Shown piece by piece: positions 22,389-33,554 of a stretch of 64,000 nt of DNA. A model generated the notes under the pieces. It saw only the letters and a list, made by a program, of their open reading frames with translations. It was not told where the DNA came from and did no database searches. Source of the DNA: Corallium rubrum. Lineage: Eukaryota > Cnidaria > Anthozoa > Scleralcyonacea > Coralliidae. Where the stretch lies: NCBI GenBank assembly GCA_964035015.1, contig OZ035998.1:26095417-26159416 (forward strand). Reading direction: 5' to 3'. Both the position numbers and the translations under genes were made by a program. How positions within the stretch are numbered: the first letter of the stretch is position 1; the number at the start of each line of letters is the position of its first letter.

Positions 22389-22537
22389 CTCTTCCTTGTC
22401 TATTACGTTCACTCTTGTTTTTAAATAAGGGAACGCGTGCGAGACAGTAAGAATTGTTTTACGTTTGTACTGATTCACTAAGCTTTCAGCATGGGCCTGA
22501 CCGCTGGGAGTGAATGGTGTGGAAAACACAAAGCGTT
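22389..22537 (-). CDS. DOCK6/7/8: DOCK exon (RFVFSTPFT...)
   Basis: This 149-nt exon has acceptor AG at 22,538-22,539 and donor GTAAG at 22,388-22,384. It encodes [37 protein letters not shown] and VNVIDKEE, the DHR-2 strand-helix region preceding the [12 protein letters not shown] helix. It completes a codon split with the previous exon (phase 1). Confidence 0.9.
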
Positions 22538-23177
22538 CTAAAAAAAAATTCAATTATTGCACTAAGCAGTATAAAGAAAAGGGAATCGAAAGAAAGGAAG
22601 GGAATGAAAAAGAGGGAAGGAAGTGAAAGTGGAAAAGAAGCATAAGAAAGGCAGGAAAAGGATACAAACAACAGCATTCATGATGACGACGACGACGACG
22701 ACAATGACAACGATATTGATAATGATGATGATAATTAACAATTAGACAACGAGACCGAGTTTTCTATGAGCTAATAGACAACTACTGCTCGTAGAAAACG
22801 AGGGCGAGTTGTCTAATTGTTTTAGAATCAACCATAAAAAAAACTTTTCTTTAACGTAAATAAGTCTTATCAAACATTGTTCCAAATTTTCTCAAACTGA
22901 ACAATTTTCCATTACTTTCGATCGGGGCAATGTTTTCATGATTTCATCACTCGTATATAAATTTAGCGGACGCCATGTTTGGTCTAGTTTCCAGATTTTG
23001 CTTGCAACGTAAATATGTCGTGGCTTCTGATTGGTCACGATAGGAATATTCCAGTTATAAGAAGGTTTGACATTGGATAACGCTACTAGTGGTTTATTAC
23101 CAATAGACCACTAGTAGACCACTCCAAGTCTATGTGGTCTATGTGGTTATGTGTATAAAAGATCAAAAAATACTAAC
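22538..23177 (-). other. DOCK intron, 640 nt
   Basis: 22,678-22,735 is GAC/GAT-rich simple sequence. 22,738-22,820 is an inverted repeat in which 'attagacaac' is mirrored by 'gttgtctaat'. No gene was seen. Confidence 0.5.
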
Positions 23178-23358
23178 GTATATTGTAATGTCTGTCAAAA
23201 TAAGTAACACGATCCTTCATTTCATACTCAGCAAAATATGGTTCAACATATGTCAACTGGATGTATGCTTTATCAGCTTTTAATTTTTGAGGATCTACTG
23301 TACTGGAATCTTTAATCACTTCGACAGCGTCTTCTCCAAAACGTTCTTTATAGAAAGA
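23178..23358 (-). CDS. DOCK6/7/8: DOCK exon (FYKERFG...YVEPYF)
   Basis: This 181-nt exon has acceptor AG at 23,359-23,360 and donor GTTAG at 23,177-23,173. It encodes [34 protein letters not shown] and [15 protein letters not shown], a strongly conserved DHR-2 block. Its 3' splice region is formed by an AATTT microsatellite. Confidence 0.9.
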
Positions 23359-23421
23359 CTAAATTAAATTAAATTAAATTAAATTAAATTAAATTAAATT
23401 AAATTAAATTAAATTAAAATA
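23359..23421. repeat. (AAATT)n microsatellite at a DOCK splice acceptor
   Basis: About 12 pentamer units directly abut the exon. Read on the minus strand the tract is (AATTT)n ending in TTTAG, so it supplies the polypyrimidine-like tract of the intron. Confidence 0.9.
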
Positions 23422-24287
23422 CAATAAAAATAAAGGCGGGGTAAGTCAGTCTAATAAGAACACAAGAAGCGCAAAGGAACGCATGAGGTGTAAAAACCTT
23501 CAAGTAATTGGTACAAAATTACAGGGCAAAATTACTTGAATATGATTGGCTAATGAAGAGGGCATTTTTTTTAATTCAGGGTAAAATTACTTGTACTTGA
23601 TTGGTTCCTTGATCAGCAGTATTTGCATATGATTGGTCGCTTTGTTACTTAGCAACAGTGAACCTCAGAAGACTGAACTATTTTCAACAAATCTGCGAGG
23701 TTTTTCGGTCTGAAAATGCTTTTTTGTTTACTTTGAACTAATTTAAACTATTGAAGGAGTGTAAACAATCAATGAAAATTAATATACTAGAAAATTTACG
23801 AACTTTGGCCTGTGTTTACAAAAAGCAACAGGCACAGATAGAGCGAGGAAAATTGGAATGTTGCCGAACACCGACCGTCATATAAAGGTATATGTACTTT
23901 GACATTTTCTGGACATAACATAGCTCTTGAATAATTTTGCCCGCTATATTACTAGAAATACATGAACGCAACAACCCCTCGCCCGATTGGTGCTTTTACA
24001 TATGCTTTGTTAACACAACCCCCTCCCCACCCCACCCCCGAAAACATCCCAGAAAATTAATTAGCAAAGTTTATCTGTTGTTATGTATTAACAGACCGAA
24101 AGGCGAAAGAACATGCATAGTCAATATTAAAAAAACAAACCAGATGAACTAAGGTAAACAAGTTGTAAAAACAAAGTCTTGTGTTGTAAAATTAAGTTTT
24201 AAGCCTTCATAATTTTTTACGCTAGAGTGTTTAGTAAACTACTTGCCTAAAAAATCATATATGTTCTTTGAAGCTTTGCATGTGTCG

Positions 24288-24860
24288 ATTAAATTCAAAT
24301 TCGTATAGTTTGTGGGTTTACGCTACGTTTTTTATTAGTTCAGAACTTTCGGTCCATGAACTCGGACCGTCTTCAGAGAAGTTACATTAAACTAAACGTT
24401 GGTTTACGTCAACTATCTATTGCGTTGAACTTGCATGTTACGTCACATTTCAAAAAAAATAAAACGGAATAGTACAAACTGTTCTAATGGTTCCTCATCT
24501 CAAACTTGTGCCCAAATTAACACAGAAACACATTCAGGAAGGAAAAAATGGTTTTCCTTTACCTCAAGAAGGAAAACCATTGAATAACACTTGATCAAGT
24601 CTTTTTCTTCTTAATTGTGGTTTCTGTGTTAATTTAGGCACAAGTTGGAGTTGAGGAGCCATTAGAACAATCTGTATTACTATTCATTTTTTTCTTAAAT
24701 ATGACGTAGCATGCAAGTTCAATGCAATAGATAGCTGACGTGAACAAGCGTTCAGTTTAATGTAACTTCTCCGACGACGGTCCGAGTTCACGTAACGAAA
24801 GCTCAGAACTAATAAAAAACTTGGTGTAAATCCACAAACTATATGAATTTGAATTTAACT
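24288..24860. mobile_element. Fold-back element with hammerhead-like motif
   Basis: Arms from about 24,288 and 24,860 converge near 24,570. Matching parts include 'gtttgtgg' with 'ccacaaac', 'gttacattaaactaaacg' with its inverse, and 'caatagatag' with 'ctatctattg'. On the minus strand of the left arm, CTGAAGA, a GGTCC/GGACC stem and GAAA lie in hammerhead order (24,376-24,347). The right arm copy is degraded. Confidence 0.6.
24347..24376 (-). ncRNA. Hammerhead-ribozyme-like core
   Basis: Minus strand: CTGAAGA (24,376-24,370), then a 5-bp stem GGTCC/GGACC with loop, then GAAA. A palindromic 'gttctgaac' follows and could form stem III. Stem I is weak in cis. The order of boxes fits a type I hammerhead, a hallmark of Penelope-like terminal repeats. 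Function is untested. Confidence 0.4.
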
Positions 24861-25119
24861 ACGCATACTTTTTAATTTGATAGCACATAAGAAGCAACCA
24901 TCTGAAAACAACCATCATGCTGTCTGATGTCCATGTTGTCTATTCATATATCAAAGTATGATAATCCAACAATATCTATGTTGTCTATTCATACATCAAA
25001 GTATATTGTATGGAATTATCCTATTTGGGTATAGCATAATATGAGCATTAAAACGATATACAACTTGTTGGGTTATCGTTTATGCTCGCCACATGAGAAC
25101 AAATATTACACAATGATAT

Positions 25120-25270
25120 GGCAGTAGCACCAGCACCACCATCAACAGCACCAGTATGAGTGGCAATACCACCAATAGGAACAACAACAGCGCCACCATC
25201 AGCAGTCGACGAGCAGTGACAGCACCACCACGAGCAGCAACACAACCACGGCCACTATCAGCTACAACAG
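25120..25270. repeat. Trinucleotide-rich simple sequence
   Basis: Interspersed AGC, ACC and CAC triplets give Thr/Ala/Asn-rich or Cys/Ser-rich spurious frames. Confidence 0.75.
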
Positions 25271-25321
25271 TACATTCAATAGTAACTTTACAAATGACTT
25301 CAGTTAGATGGCTTATTATAC

Positions 25322-25456
25322 CTGAAGACGAAGAGATATTTCAGGAAGCTTGGTAATTGCAGGCTCTTTGTAAATAAATTCTTCTCCATCCAGATCTCCA
25401 AATTTATCACCAAAAAATCCAACTCGAAAGTACGTGCCCATCATTCTCTTCCCCTC
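25322..25456 (-). CDS. DOCK6/7/8: DOCK exon ([17 protein letters not shown])
   Basis: This 135-nt, 45-codon exon has acceptor AG at 25,457-25,458 and donor GTATA at 25,321-25,317. It encodes [38 protein letters not shown] and EISLRLQ. The GTYFRVGF-(Y/F)G and KEPAITKL motifs are diagnostic of DHR-2 in this gene family. Confidence 0.92.
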
Positions 25457-25504
25457 CTAAAACATTAAAAACACAAAACAGTAGATAAAACACTGCGTTG
25501 TAGT

Positions 25505-26200
25505 GGGTCGTATTCAGCCTCGCTTGTTCGGTCTGCACTAGTAAAATATCGGACGCTTTCAGTACGCACGGAGAGAGTGCAGCCAGCCGAGGCCCGTGCA
25601 GAAAACGGAGGTCCGATATTTCACCAGTACAGATCGAACAAGCGAGGTTAATAAATAGTTTATTATATGACCACAAATGTTGTGAACGTTCTGTGAAAAC
25701 ACAACTCGCATTCTCCAGCACTGGTATTTTCCAGGCTCGTATTTGCCACCATCTTCCTTGCGAATAAACCGATTCCGAAATGGCAGACGTTTTTTAAGTA
25801 CTTTTTTTTTACCCCAAGTACGATTTTTCAATAGCTTTTGTTTAATATATTGTTCAAGGTTGTGCGTTTGCCGTTTAGTACTTGAACAAAAATATCTGAA
25901 ATCTATATTACTTGGGACAAGTACACGACTGTTATATTTTACAAAAAATATTAAGAACATTTTGAGCATTTTAAAAGTTTAAGTAATGCAGAAACTTGAA
26001 TTATACATCAAAAGAAAGCCTATAACATTTTTAACAGAATACGTACACGAGATATTTCAGCAACGCGTAGTTCTAAAGTTATTTAACCATGACTGACATA
26101 TTTACTTTGTTTCAGTAGCATTCCCGCTGTCAGCGGCCCGGAACGGCAAGTTCCAGACAATTAACGAACCAATCAAATTGCTGGATTTGGCGTTCTAATA
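25505..26200. repeat. ~700-bp dispersed repeat, copy 2
   Basis: Same motif order as 12,775-13,490: inverted 'ggtccgatattt', then 'gttaataaatagtttattat', 'tgttgtgaacgttctgtgaa' and 'cggcccggaacggcaagttcc'. Confidence 0.65.
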
Positions 26201-26279
26201 ATAACTTTACACAAAATACTATGCTACACTTCACTGTACCACAGTGTCCACACGGAGCTGTAGTTTTTTGCTATAGCCT

Positions 26280-26390
26280 AGCGCAGCGCAGGTGTAGTGC
26301 AGTGTACTGTACTGCAGTGTAGTGCATAGTGAGTGTAAAATACAGTCCAGTAAAGTACAGGATAGTACAGTGCAATAAATACAATGCAGC
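26280..26390. repeat. Degenerate GCAGT/GTACAGT minisatellite
   Basis: Short units such as 'gtgcagtgta', 'gcagtgtagt' and 'gtacagtgca' recur over about 110 bases. Confidence 0.6.
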
Positions 26391-26479
26391 ACAAATAAGA
26401 TAGCACTGCCCAAGAACAAAATACCTGTTTCAGGTTACATATCTTTGTATTCTTTGCTATTATCAAACGAAATCACTTG

Positions 26480-26680
26480 AAATTCTACATGCTTGGTGTT
26501 ATGCTTCTTTGAAATTAAGTTTGGTCTTATAAAAGCAAAGATAATATACAACCTTCTCCGATAAGTCATCATGAGAATGTACGTCATAACATGTGGCATT
26601 TATATCTCAAACAAACTAAAATATCTAACAAAGTAAAATATCTCAACAACGAAGCAAGGTAACCAAAACTGCTAAAAATG
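26480..26680. repeat. Half copy of the 'caaagtaac' MITE family
   Basis: Carries 'aaccttctccgataagtcat', 'cgtcataacatgtgg' and 'aaactaaaatatct', as in the right half of 44,840-44,990. The opposite arm is missing. Confidence 0.55.
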
Positions 26681-26686
26681 TGTGCA

Positions 26687-28461
26687 TGCCAGATTTTTCG
26701 ACGCTCGTGAGGGATAACGGGGACACGCAATGAAGCCAGGCAGTAAAGTGGCAGGGATGTAGCCAGCGAAGAATGGGTGCCGGGTAAAATGTGCTACTGG
26801 GACAACAGTTTTTAGGGGGTCGTCCGGGGTCCCCCCGGAATTTCTGAATTTCGGGTCTCTGAAATAGCATTTCCGGCGTTTTGGGGGCACTTTTGAGCAA
26901 ACTATTAAAGTCTGAAATGCCATTTCGTAACAGAGTATATCGTCATTTTTAAGAAATATTTCTATAAAGTAGAAAATTTAATTAATTGCTACAATCATCT
27001 GGAAGTTTCGTTTCCCTGTTACACTTGTCTCTTCGGGATCAGCATTAGCGCCGGCTTCAACTATCATAGTATCACCTCAGGCTCAGCGCCGGCTTCAAGT
27101 CAACTACAGACTGTGTACTTGTCGTTTGATTACTAGTTTCTTTCGTTTTATTAGCATAGAAGTATTTCAGTAAAGACATGTTGAATAGTTGTAACTAAAT
27201 GACGTGATGTTGAACAATGAACTATTCCGGATTTGAAAATTTCACTGCCGTGTTTGATTAGGTTCAGAAATTGAACCTCGCTTATGATAGGAATTTAGTT
27301 GCAAATAAATTAATGTCAAACCGGTTTTGGAAATCGCAGTTTCCGCTTGACAAAGTTTTACTGCTGAAATGTAAATCGAAAGCCTAGTTAAGTTTTTTTT
27401 TCAAACATGAAAAGATCGATAGTGATTCTTTCCATAGCGAGCTTATAGCCTTGAGTTTGAATTGCGATAATTTCTATCATTTCCCTCAGAAATTTGAAAC
27501 GCGTCACAACTTTGGTGGCATCAAGAGGCGTGGTTAATTGTCTCATAGTTAATTAATAGAAGTTATACATCAGTAATTCGCGGATTTATTCCGTACTTAT
27601 CTCCAAGCTTGATGAATCATAGTTAGTGGAGGGGGATGGTTTGGAAGCTACATTGTCTTTCAAGATTATGCAATGGTCATGTTGATGAGTACAATAGTTC
27701 ATGTTGGAGGAAGGCAATTGGTTGAAGAAGGGAAATTCTATGGACACGTGACGACGAAGGACTACACAACGAACAAAGGACTTACAACACGTGACGACGA
27801 AGGACTACACTAATTAAACCATAGTTAATAGAAAATATACATGGTTTGGAAACCCGGCAAACTTCAAAGCGGTTAACAATCAAGCTACGATTCATCTTGA
27901 AAGGTACACGAAGGTGCCAAATCCTTTGTTTTAGGTTTATTAATATTTAAACAGTACGGTTGAGTGATTGAAGCCAAACGTTGCTATTGGATGATTGCTT
28001 CATTACACAGAAAACACAATATGTTCAGTAACCATGAAAGTGCAAAAATTTCCATAAACCTGAACAAAAACATAAAACAATGACTTTTGTGAGCTTCCAA
28101 ACCATGTATATTTTCTATTAGCTATGTATTGGATGACTGCTTCATTATACAGAAAACACAATACGTTCAGTGACCGTAAAATTAGACAAATTGGACAAAA
28201 GCATGGAACGACGACTTTTGCCGAGTTTCCAAACCATCCCCCTCTATTAACTATGGATGAATCAATGATGGGGATTAAATTGCAAGTATATCTACTGCCC
28301 GAAAACTGTATATATCAATTGCCGGGCGGGATTGAAAAAAATTACCTTGAGTGCCGGGCATTTAGAGTTTTTGCCGGGTGGTACGCCCGGCATCGCCTGG
28401 CGTGGCTACATCCCTGAAGTGGGGTGGGCATTATCCCTACGAGCGTGGAAGGCTCTCTGGC
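26687..28461. mobile_element. Element with inverted 'acgctcgtnagggataa' ends
   Basis: 'acgctcgtgagggataacg' near 26,700 is mirrored by 'cattatccctacgagcgt' near 28,430, and 'ggatgtagccagcg' (26,755) by 'gcgtggctacatccc' (28,400). The interior holds two nested fold-backs. No transposase frame was seen. Confidence 0.5.
27619..28252. mobile_element. Two nested fold-backs with 'atggtttggaa' arms
   Basis: Outer ends 'catagttagtggagggggat' and 'atccccctctattaactatg' are inverted. Inside, 27,821-28,127 has a second pair, 'catagttaatagaaaatata' and 'tatattttctattagctatg'. Both share 'catggtttggaa' and 'acagaaaacacaata(t/c)gttcag', so one copy of the family inserted into another. Confidence 0.65.
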
Positions 28462-28965
28462 ACCCAGGGCGGTGTTCTTTAAACAAGACAAACTTAATTT
28501 TCATGTCATATGCACGTACGTATGTCATACGTTAAAGGCTAACAACTCACCAGAAGCATGAATAGTAGCGGAAGTAGAACGTGAAAAAATACAAAATTGT
28601 GACACCCAAAAATAAGAAACGGAGCCGAAACCTAGACTCGGCCTAACACAGATAGCCCAAGTAATTAGTTAGGTCAGTTAGTTGGAGTTGTAATCGGCCG
28701 CTAGAAAACCCTGAGGTGAGCAAGTTAAGCAAGAAATTGTAGGTTCGTAGCTGAGCAGAACAGTGGTGTAAGAAGCAAGTTGATACTGGAGGGGCACGGC
28801 TTCAAAAGGGCACTTAGAGTTTGAAAATGACGCTTGTGGCACATGTTTTTTATCATAAAGGGCACTTTCTGTTGCAAAAAGGGCACTTTACGAGGGGGCA
28901 TGCACATTCTCCCTCTGCCCCTCCTGTTCCTACGCCCCTGGAGCAGAACTAGTGGTTGCACTTAC

Positions 28966-29184
28966 ACTTTTAATGATTGAATCGAAGGCCTTTGACAATT
29001 TCCCGTGCAATTCATACAGCTTCTTAAAATTTCGACCGTTCTCGTACATTGGAAGAGAAATCTTATAAACTTCGTTGACGCACTCGTATGTGTGCGCCAT
29101 GCTAAAACAATTAGCGGCCTGTTCCAGAAGGCCTAACAATCCGTTCTCAGTGAAGTATTTTCCAGTACAAATTCCTTCTTCATC
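28966..29184 (-). CDS. DOCK6/7/8: DOCK exon ([19 protein letters not shown])
   Basis: This 219-nt, 73-codon exon has acceptor AG at 29,185-29,186 and donor GTAAG at 28,965-28,961. It encodes [20 protein letters not shown], then [20 protein letters not shown] and a helix ending [12 protein letters not shown]. This is DHR-2 lobe A, the helical dimerisation region in known DOCK structures. Confidence 0.92.
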
Positions 29185-29534
29185 CTACAGTTTCAAGAAA
29201 GTACAGAAGCAGATTAAACGACAGTTGATAATGTTCTCAGAAAATATTAAACAGTACAATTAACTTGCGATAAACATGCATGCACCGATTGCGCAAAAAA
29301 TTCAAAAAATCTCAGAAAAACCTCTAAACATCTAATATCATAGGCACAGATAATAGAACGAACAATACAATATAAACTAGTTCATGCTATCAGTCTATTA
29401 TGTTACATTCTCAACTCATTAATAATTCGTGAGCTAATTAGCCAATCAGAGATATGAGTTTTGTAACCCAGTAAAGGTCGCGCTAACTGAATTTATATTT
29501 AAGAAATCAGATAATAAACGGTACAAAAAAGAAC

Positions 29535-29750
29535 CATTTATTAACATGTTCTAAGGATTTAGGGTGAAGGAAAATTCGAGTGTAGAATATATACATTTTA
29601 AGACCAAACCGGGAGCAGTTGCGAAAAATGCAACTACACAGGCCCTCCGGCAGGAATTGAACCCACGACCTTGCGATTCTAGTGCAATGCTCTGACAACT
29701 GAGCCACGGAGGCCGTTGCCAAGAGCTCGATCGCGAGTTCTGTATATATA
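29535..29750 (-). mobile_element. tRNA-derived SINE copy A
   Basis: The tRNA-like head lies on the minus strand at 29,641-29,713, with an A box (TGGCTCAGTTGT) and a B box (GGTTCAATTCC). The body runs to 29,535 through 'gcaactgctcccggtttggt'. It is a direct repeat of copy B. Confidence 0.8.
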
Positions 29751-29789
29751 ATAAGGTGGTAATGCCAGGAGAGAATTGGGTATATTATA

Positions 29790-30313
29790 AATGATATTGG
29801 GCATTTCACTCGATTACACAGCATGTTCTAAGGATTTAGGGTGAAGGAAAATTCGAGTGTAGAATATATACATTTTAAGACCAAACCGGGAGCAGTTGCG
29901 AAAAATGCAACTACACAGGCCCTCCGGCAGGAATTGAACCCACGACCTTGCGATTCTAGTGCAATGCTCTGACAACTGAGCCACGGAGGCCGTTGCCAAG
30001 AGCTCGATCGCGAGTTCTGTATATATATATACACGGAGGCCGTTGCCAAGAGCTCGATCGCGAGTTCTGTATATATATATACAGAACTCGCGATCGAGCT
30101 CTTGGCAACGGCCTCCGTGGCTCAGTTGTCAGAGCATTGCACTAGAATCGCAAGGTCGTGGGTTCAATTCCTGCCGGAGGGCCTGTGTAGTTGCATTTTT
30201 CGCAACTGCTCCCGGTTTGGTCTTAAAATGTATATATTCTACACTCGAATTTTCCTTCACCCTAAATCCTTAGAACATGCTGTGTAATCGAGTGAAATGC
30301 CCAATATCATTTA
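29790..30313. mobile_element. Head-to-head SINE palindrome (copies B and C)
   Basis: Copy B (minus, tRNA-like head 29,918-29,991) and copy C (plus, head 30,110-30,182) form a near-perfect inverted repeat centred near 30,050. Arms of about 225 bp extend through the SINE body into shared flank ('gggcatttcactcgattaca' and its inverse). A 48-bp unit with 'cgagttctgtatatatat' is duplicated at the centre. In the tRNA-like heads the D stem (GCTC/GAGC) and most of the acceptor stem pair, and box B is intact. There is no long variable arm and the anticodon stem is imperfect, so this is a SINE head, not a functional tRNA gene. Confidence 0.85.
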
Positions 30314-30439
30314 TTAACACATTTCTTAATTATAAATTCAACGAGAAACCATTGTCTAATCTAATATGCACCAATATCACCAAGTCCCTCTACTATAATT
30401 GACGATTGAGAAGCTATTTCATAAACTCGTGTATCGTGT

Positions 30440-30690
30440 TTTACCAGGGGTTGCAAACACTCGAGAACAAGATCACTCGCCCTATTACCTCGTAATTTTC
30501 AATGTTCTCTCGTGTTTGTAAAACATTCGAAAACAATAAAAGTCACTCGGCTTGCAGCCCGGTGATTTTTTCATTATTCTCTCATGTTTTACAAATACTC
30601 GAGAACAATGAAAATTACTCGGTTAATGGCCTCGTGTTTGTCATTGTCCTCACGTGTTTGCAAACACTCCCACTCGTTTACGAAATATTA
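30440..30690. repeat. Degenerate ~110-bp tandem repeat
   Basis: Three units share 'ttgcaaacactcgagaacaa'-type starts and 'ttttcaatgttctctcgtgt'-type middles. Confidence 0.6.
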
Positions 30691-31799
30691 CTTCGTCACC
30701 ATCATCACCGCCACCATCATTACGATCACCATCACAACCATGTGATGTAATATAACAACAACGAGTTTAAGTGTTTCTTCAGGAGATTTAAACACGAAGA
30801 AACATGATGAAAACACGACACTGAAAGTCGAGTAGTCTTATTGTTTTCGAGTGTTTTGGATTCCTCTGATGAAACACGATAAACGCGATGTTGCTATGGC
30901 ATCTCAATCGAGCGATTTTAATTGGAAGATGCAATTAAAATAAACCATCAAGACATTTTATTCATGAGGGTGTGTACACTTTATTCACTCGCCTAGATAA
31001 TTGAGATTTAAGTAATTAGATGAACACCGGTTTTCATCTAATATCTGGGATGGTATACGATTTTAGCGTGGGTCATTGGAGTATCCAGTTACAATGAGGT
31101 GATTGAATGAACTATTGTAATTGGGGGATTATCTCATAAATTATTAATGAGTTTGAGATAGCGACAATGAAGATGATGGTGGTGAGAGTGATTATCATCA
31201 CCATCAACGTCGTACCCGGGGACTAACTTACTGAAGCAAAAGCTCTGGCTCGTTGTAGTCACGTGACTGCCCAGAATCTGGACAGTAAAAACTAATTCTT
31301 AATGAGAGGGAGGTGAAACAGTATTATTTTGTCGTGTTCATGTATGTCAAAATAAACAACAAAGAAAAACAAACTAGTAACGCTCAAATCTGTTTTTGTT
31401 GTAACGCTCAAATCTGTTTACATTGTTGTATATAGATGTATGTTTAACATGAATAGTTTATTTTAGCAAAATTATCTTTAAAGAGAACCATTCGCGGCAT
31501 TGTGATTGTGGTCCAGAATAGAAGAACTTGTGTTTAGTCGTTGTGCAGTAAAAGAACATGTAACAGGGATCCGTCAGCTGTAATGGTCAACTACTAAGCA
31601 TTTTGAAATAAATGTATAGCCCTAGCTATTGTCTCTCGAATACAGAACTAGTCTGGATAAAAAAAGAAGAAGCAAAATTCGCGCGTTAATTCATTTGACG
31701 GCGTTTTGATAGCTGGTCGACGCTACACAAAGTTCTGCGACCAGGCCATAGCAAAGAATTTCCCCCTGTAGTCACGTGACCACAAGCCAGGTCTTTCCT

Positions 31800-31870
31800 G
31801 AGGTGCATCACCATCACCCATCACAAACACCACCACAATCATCAGAATCATCATCACCATCATCATCATT
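31800..31870. repeat. CAC/CAT trinucleotide repeat
   Basis: Impure (CAT)n and (CAC)n tract. A similar shorter tract is at 30,690-30,745. Confidence 0.75.
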
Positions 31871-32108
31871 TAATTATTCTCATATAAAAAATAATTACAA
31901 TGCCACTACCCGCATGTAGCGTACCTATTTGCGGCGTGTGGTGATCTAATAAGTTTGAATGCAAACAAACTCGTACAATTATAGTAAATTTTGAGAAGGA
32001 TCGAAACGACGCCAAACGCTGACCCGGGGTTCATACTTCACAAAGAGTTCTAAGAAAAGAAGTAATGTTTTTAAAGACGTTTTTTAAAGACACCAAGAAA
32101 ATACCTAC

Positions 32109-32282
32109 CGGAGCCAAGATATCGTCCGATACTGCACTTTCCTCCAGAACATTCGGTGATATTTTTTCAAAGGCAACACAACCGACTGGCAAATGTTGTC
32201 TTCCCTCCAGCAAGTATAAATATTCTGCTACCAAAGCCGCCGAATGAACAACACACATAGCCGCTTCCAGGTGGTTGTTTAG
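32109..32282 (-). CDS. DOCK6/7/8: DOCK exon ([17 protein letters not shown])
   Basis: This 174-nt, 58-codon exon has acceptor AG at 32,283-32,284 and donor GTAGGT at 32,108-32,103. It encodes [40 protein letters not shown] and [18 protein letters not shown], the start of DHR-2. It is phase 0 on both sides. Confidence 0.93.
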
Positions 32283-33490
32283 CTAAATAACGAAAGCAAA
32301 TCAAATCATTTATTGCTGGCATTGAACTAACAACATAGTATTAGGATTGTACAAGAACATGCAATTTGTAGAAACGAGGTATTAACAGACCACGAAAGCC
32401 AATGATAAATTTACCAATAAAATACTTTTTTCGACTGTGAAAACCGATTGATCAATGAGAGGCATGAGTCACTAATGGCATGTCAAGGTTTTCGCAAAAT
32501 GTGACTTTCGCAATTTTTCACAGTGCTTCTTGTAATAGCAGACAACTAAATCATGATAAATCATATATAGTAGAATTACTTAACAAAAAAATAACGACGG
32601 ATATCATCTATATCATGAATGAACTAGCTTAGTTAATTCTGTCTCGATAACGAACCTATACTTAGGTCCCCCCCCTCCCCCCCCTTCACCTGGTCACTAG
32701 TGGATCAAGGGCTCCGCTCAAAACGTCAGTATTTCGTTATCAAAACTAATCTCGGCAGTTTACCGAGATTTACTGGTTACTGTTACTGGTTACTTTACCT
32801 CTCTCCTCTGCAAAGGCTTAAGGGCGGGGGGATGTGAACAATATGGCGCACAATTGAGGTAACTGGGTAACAATACTCAGGATAACGGGATTTCAAAATA
32901 TAATCAAATCTACTAAGGGAAAAGTTGGAAATCACTGAACTGTGCAGAAAACACACATTTAAATCGCGCCAGACAATTCTCAACTTGAGAATGTTATTGT
33001 AAAACAAGGACAGGGTGTTACGGTTTTGAATTATGCATATCAACAAACGCTACCCGAAAAAGTCGATCATATGTCGTAGAATATGTCGTAGAAAGTTAGC
33101 GCTGAATATTTCCAGCGCTGTTCGTCGGCTTTGTTTATCAGCTTCATCGGGAAAGCTTCCGGGCAGTCGACAACGACAACGTTCGATGAACATTTGTCAG
33201 TCTGGCGGCGTTTCGAATTTTTCGATCCGTTCCGCAGGTCATTTCCATAGAAAAATACAGAATAACATTCTAGAATTAGATCATGAAGAAAACCTTGCGT
33301 TTTGTGCAAACTATCGTCACTGTCTACCACAAATCAGAGAACCGCACATTATTTGGCACAGGCTTCTCTCCTCTTTTTCGTACTTTCCGTCGTTCCCCGC
33401 AGGTTCGATGATTGCCCGCGCGTCTTCGCCTTACCCGAAAAAAGAAGCCTATGCGGAGGAAAGAGTTACTTTACTAAGTGCTGATGTTAC
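32283..33490 (-). other. DOCK intron, 1.2 kb
   Basis: Contains a poly-C tract near 32,668-32,688 and a 'gctcaaaacgtcagtatttcgtta' core (32,712-32,740) resembling 21,735-21,765. 32,795-33,480 looks like a diverged repeat ('catatgtcgtagaatatgtcgtag' doublet at 33,068). No gene was recognised. Confidence 0.45.
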
Positions 33491-33554
33491 CTTGTTGTGT
33501 TGTGCAGCCATGTTTTGTAGCCAAGTTAGACGTAGATCAGGCGAACTTTGGTAC
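33491..33554 (-). CDS. DOCK6/7/8: DOCK exon (SPDLRLTWLQNMA)
   Basis: This 64-nt exon has acceptor AG at 33,555-33,556 and donor GTAAC at 33,490-33,486. It encodes YQSSPDLRLTWLQNMAAQHN and the K codon. YQ-SPDLRLTWLQNMA is a near-invariant motif in DOCK6/7/8. It completes a Gly codon begun in the 44-nt exon upstream. Confidence 0.92.

Larger units (their letters stand above)
23422..25321 (-). other. DOCK intron remainder, 1.9 kb
   Basis: Contains the fold-back element at 24,288-24,860, a pair of 'ctattcatacatcaaagtat' direct repeats (24,935-25,010), and CAG/CAC/CCA simple sequence (25,120-25,270). No other gene was seen. Confidence 0.5.
25457..28965 (-). other. DOCK intron, 3.5 kb, repeats
   Basis: Contains the ~700-bp dispersed repeat (25,505-26,200), GCAGT-type minisatellite (26,280-26,390), a half copy of the 'caaagtaac' MITE (26,480-26,680), and an element with 'ccctnacgagcgt' ends (26,687-28,461) holding two nested fold-backs. 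28,770-28,930 has diverged 'aagggcact' repeats. Confidence 0.55.
29185..32108 (-). other. DOCK intron, 2.9 kb
   Basis: Holds the palindromic SINE cluster (29,535-30,330), a degenerate ~110-bp tandem repeat (30,440-30,690), CAC/CAT simple sequence (30,690-30,745 and 31,800-31,870) and a possible fold-back between 'cacgtgac' ends (31,212-31,800). No other gene was seen. Confidence 0.55.

Noticed and set aside
30110..30182. Functional tRNA gene
   Set aside because: A and B boxes and most stems are present, but it is fused to a SINE body, the anticodon stem is imperfect, and three copies share the same tail.
29507..30287. Repeated 61-105 codon frames with identical peptides
   Set aside because: Translations of the tRNA-derived SINE copies, conserved because the DNA is repeated.
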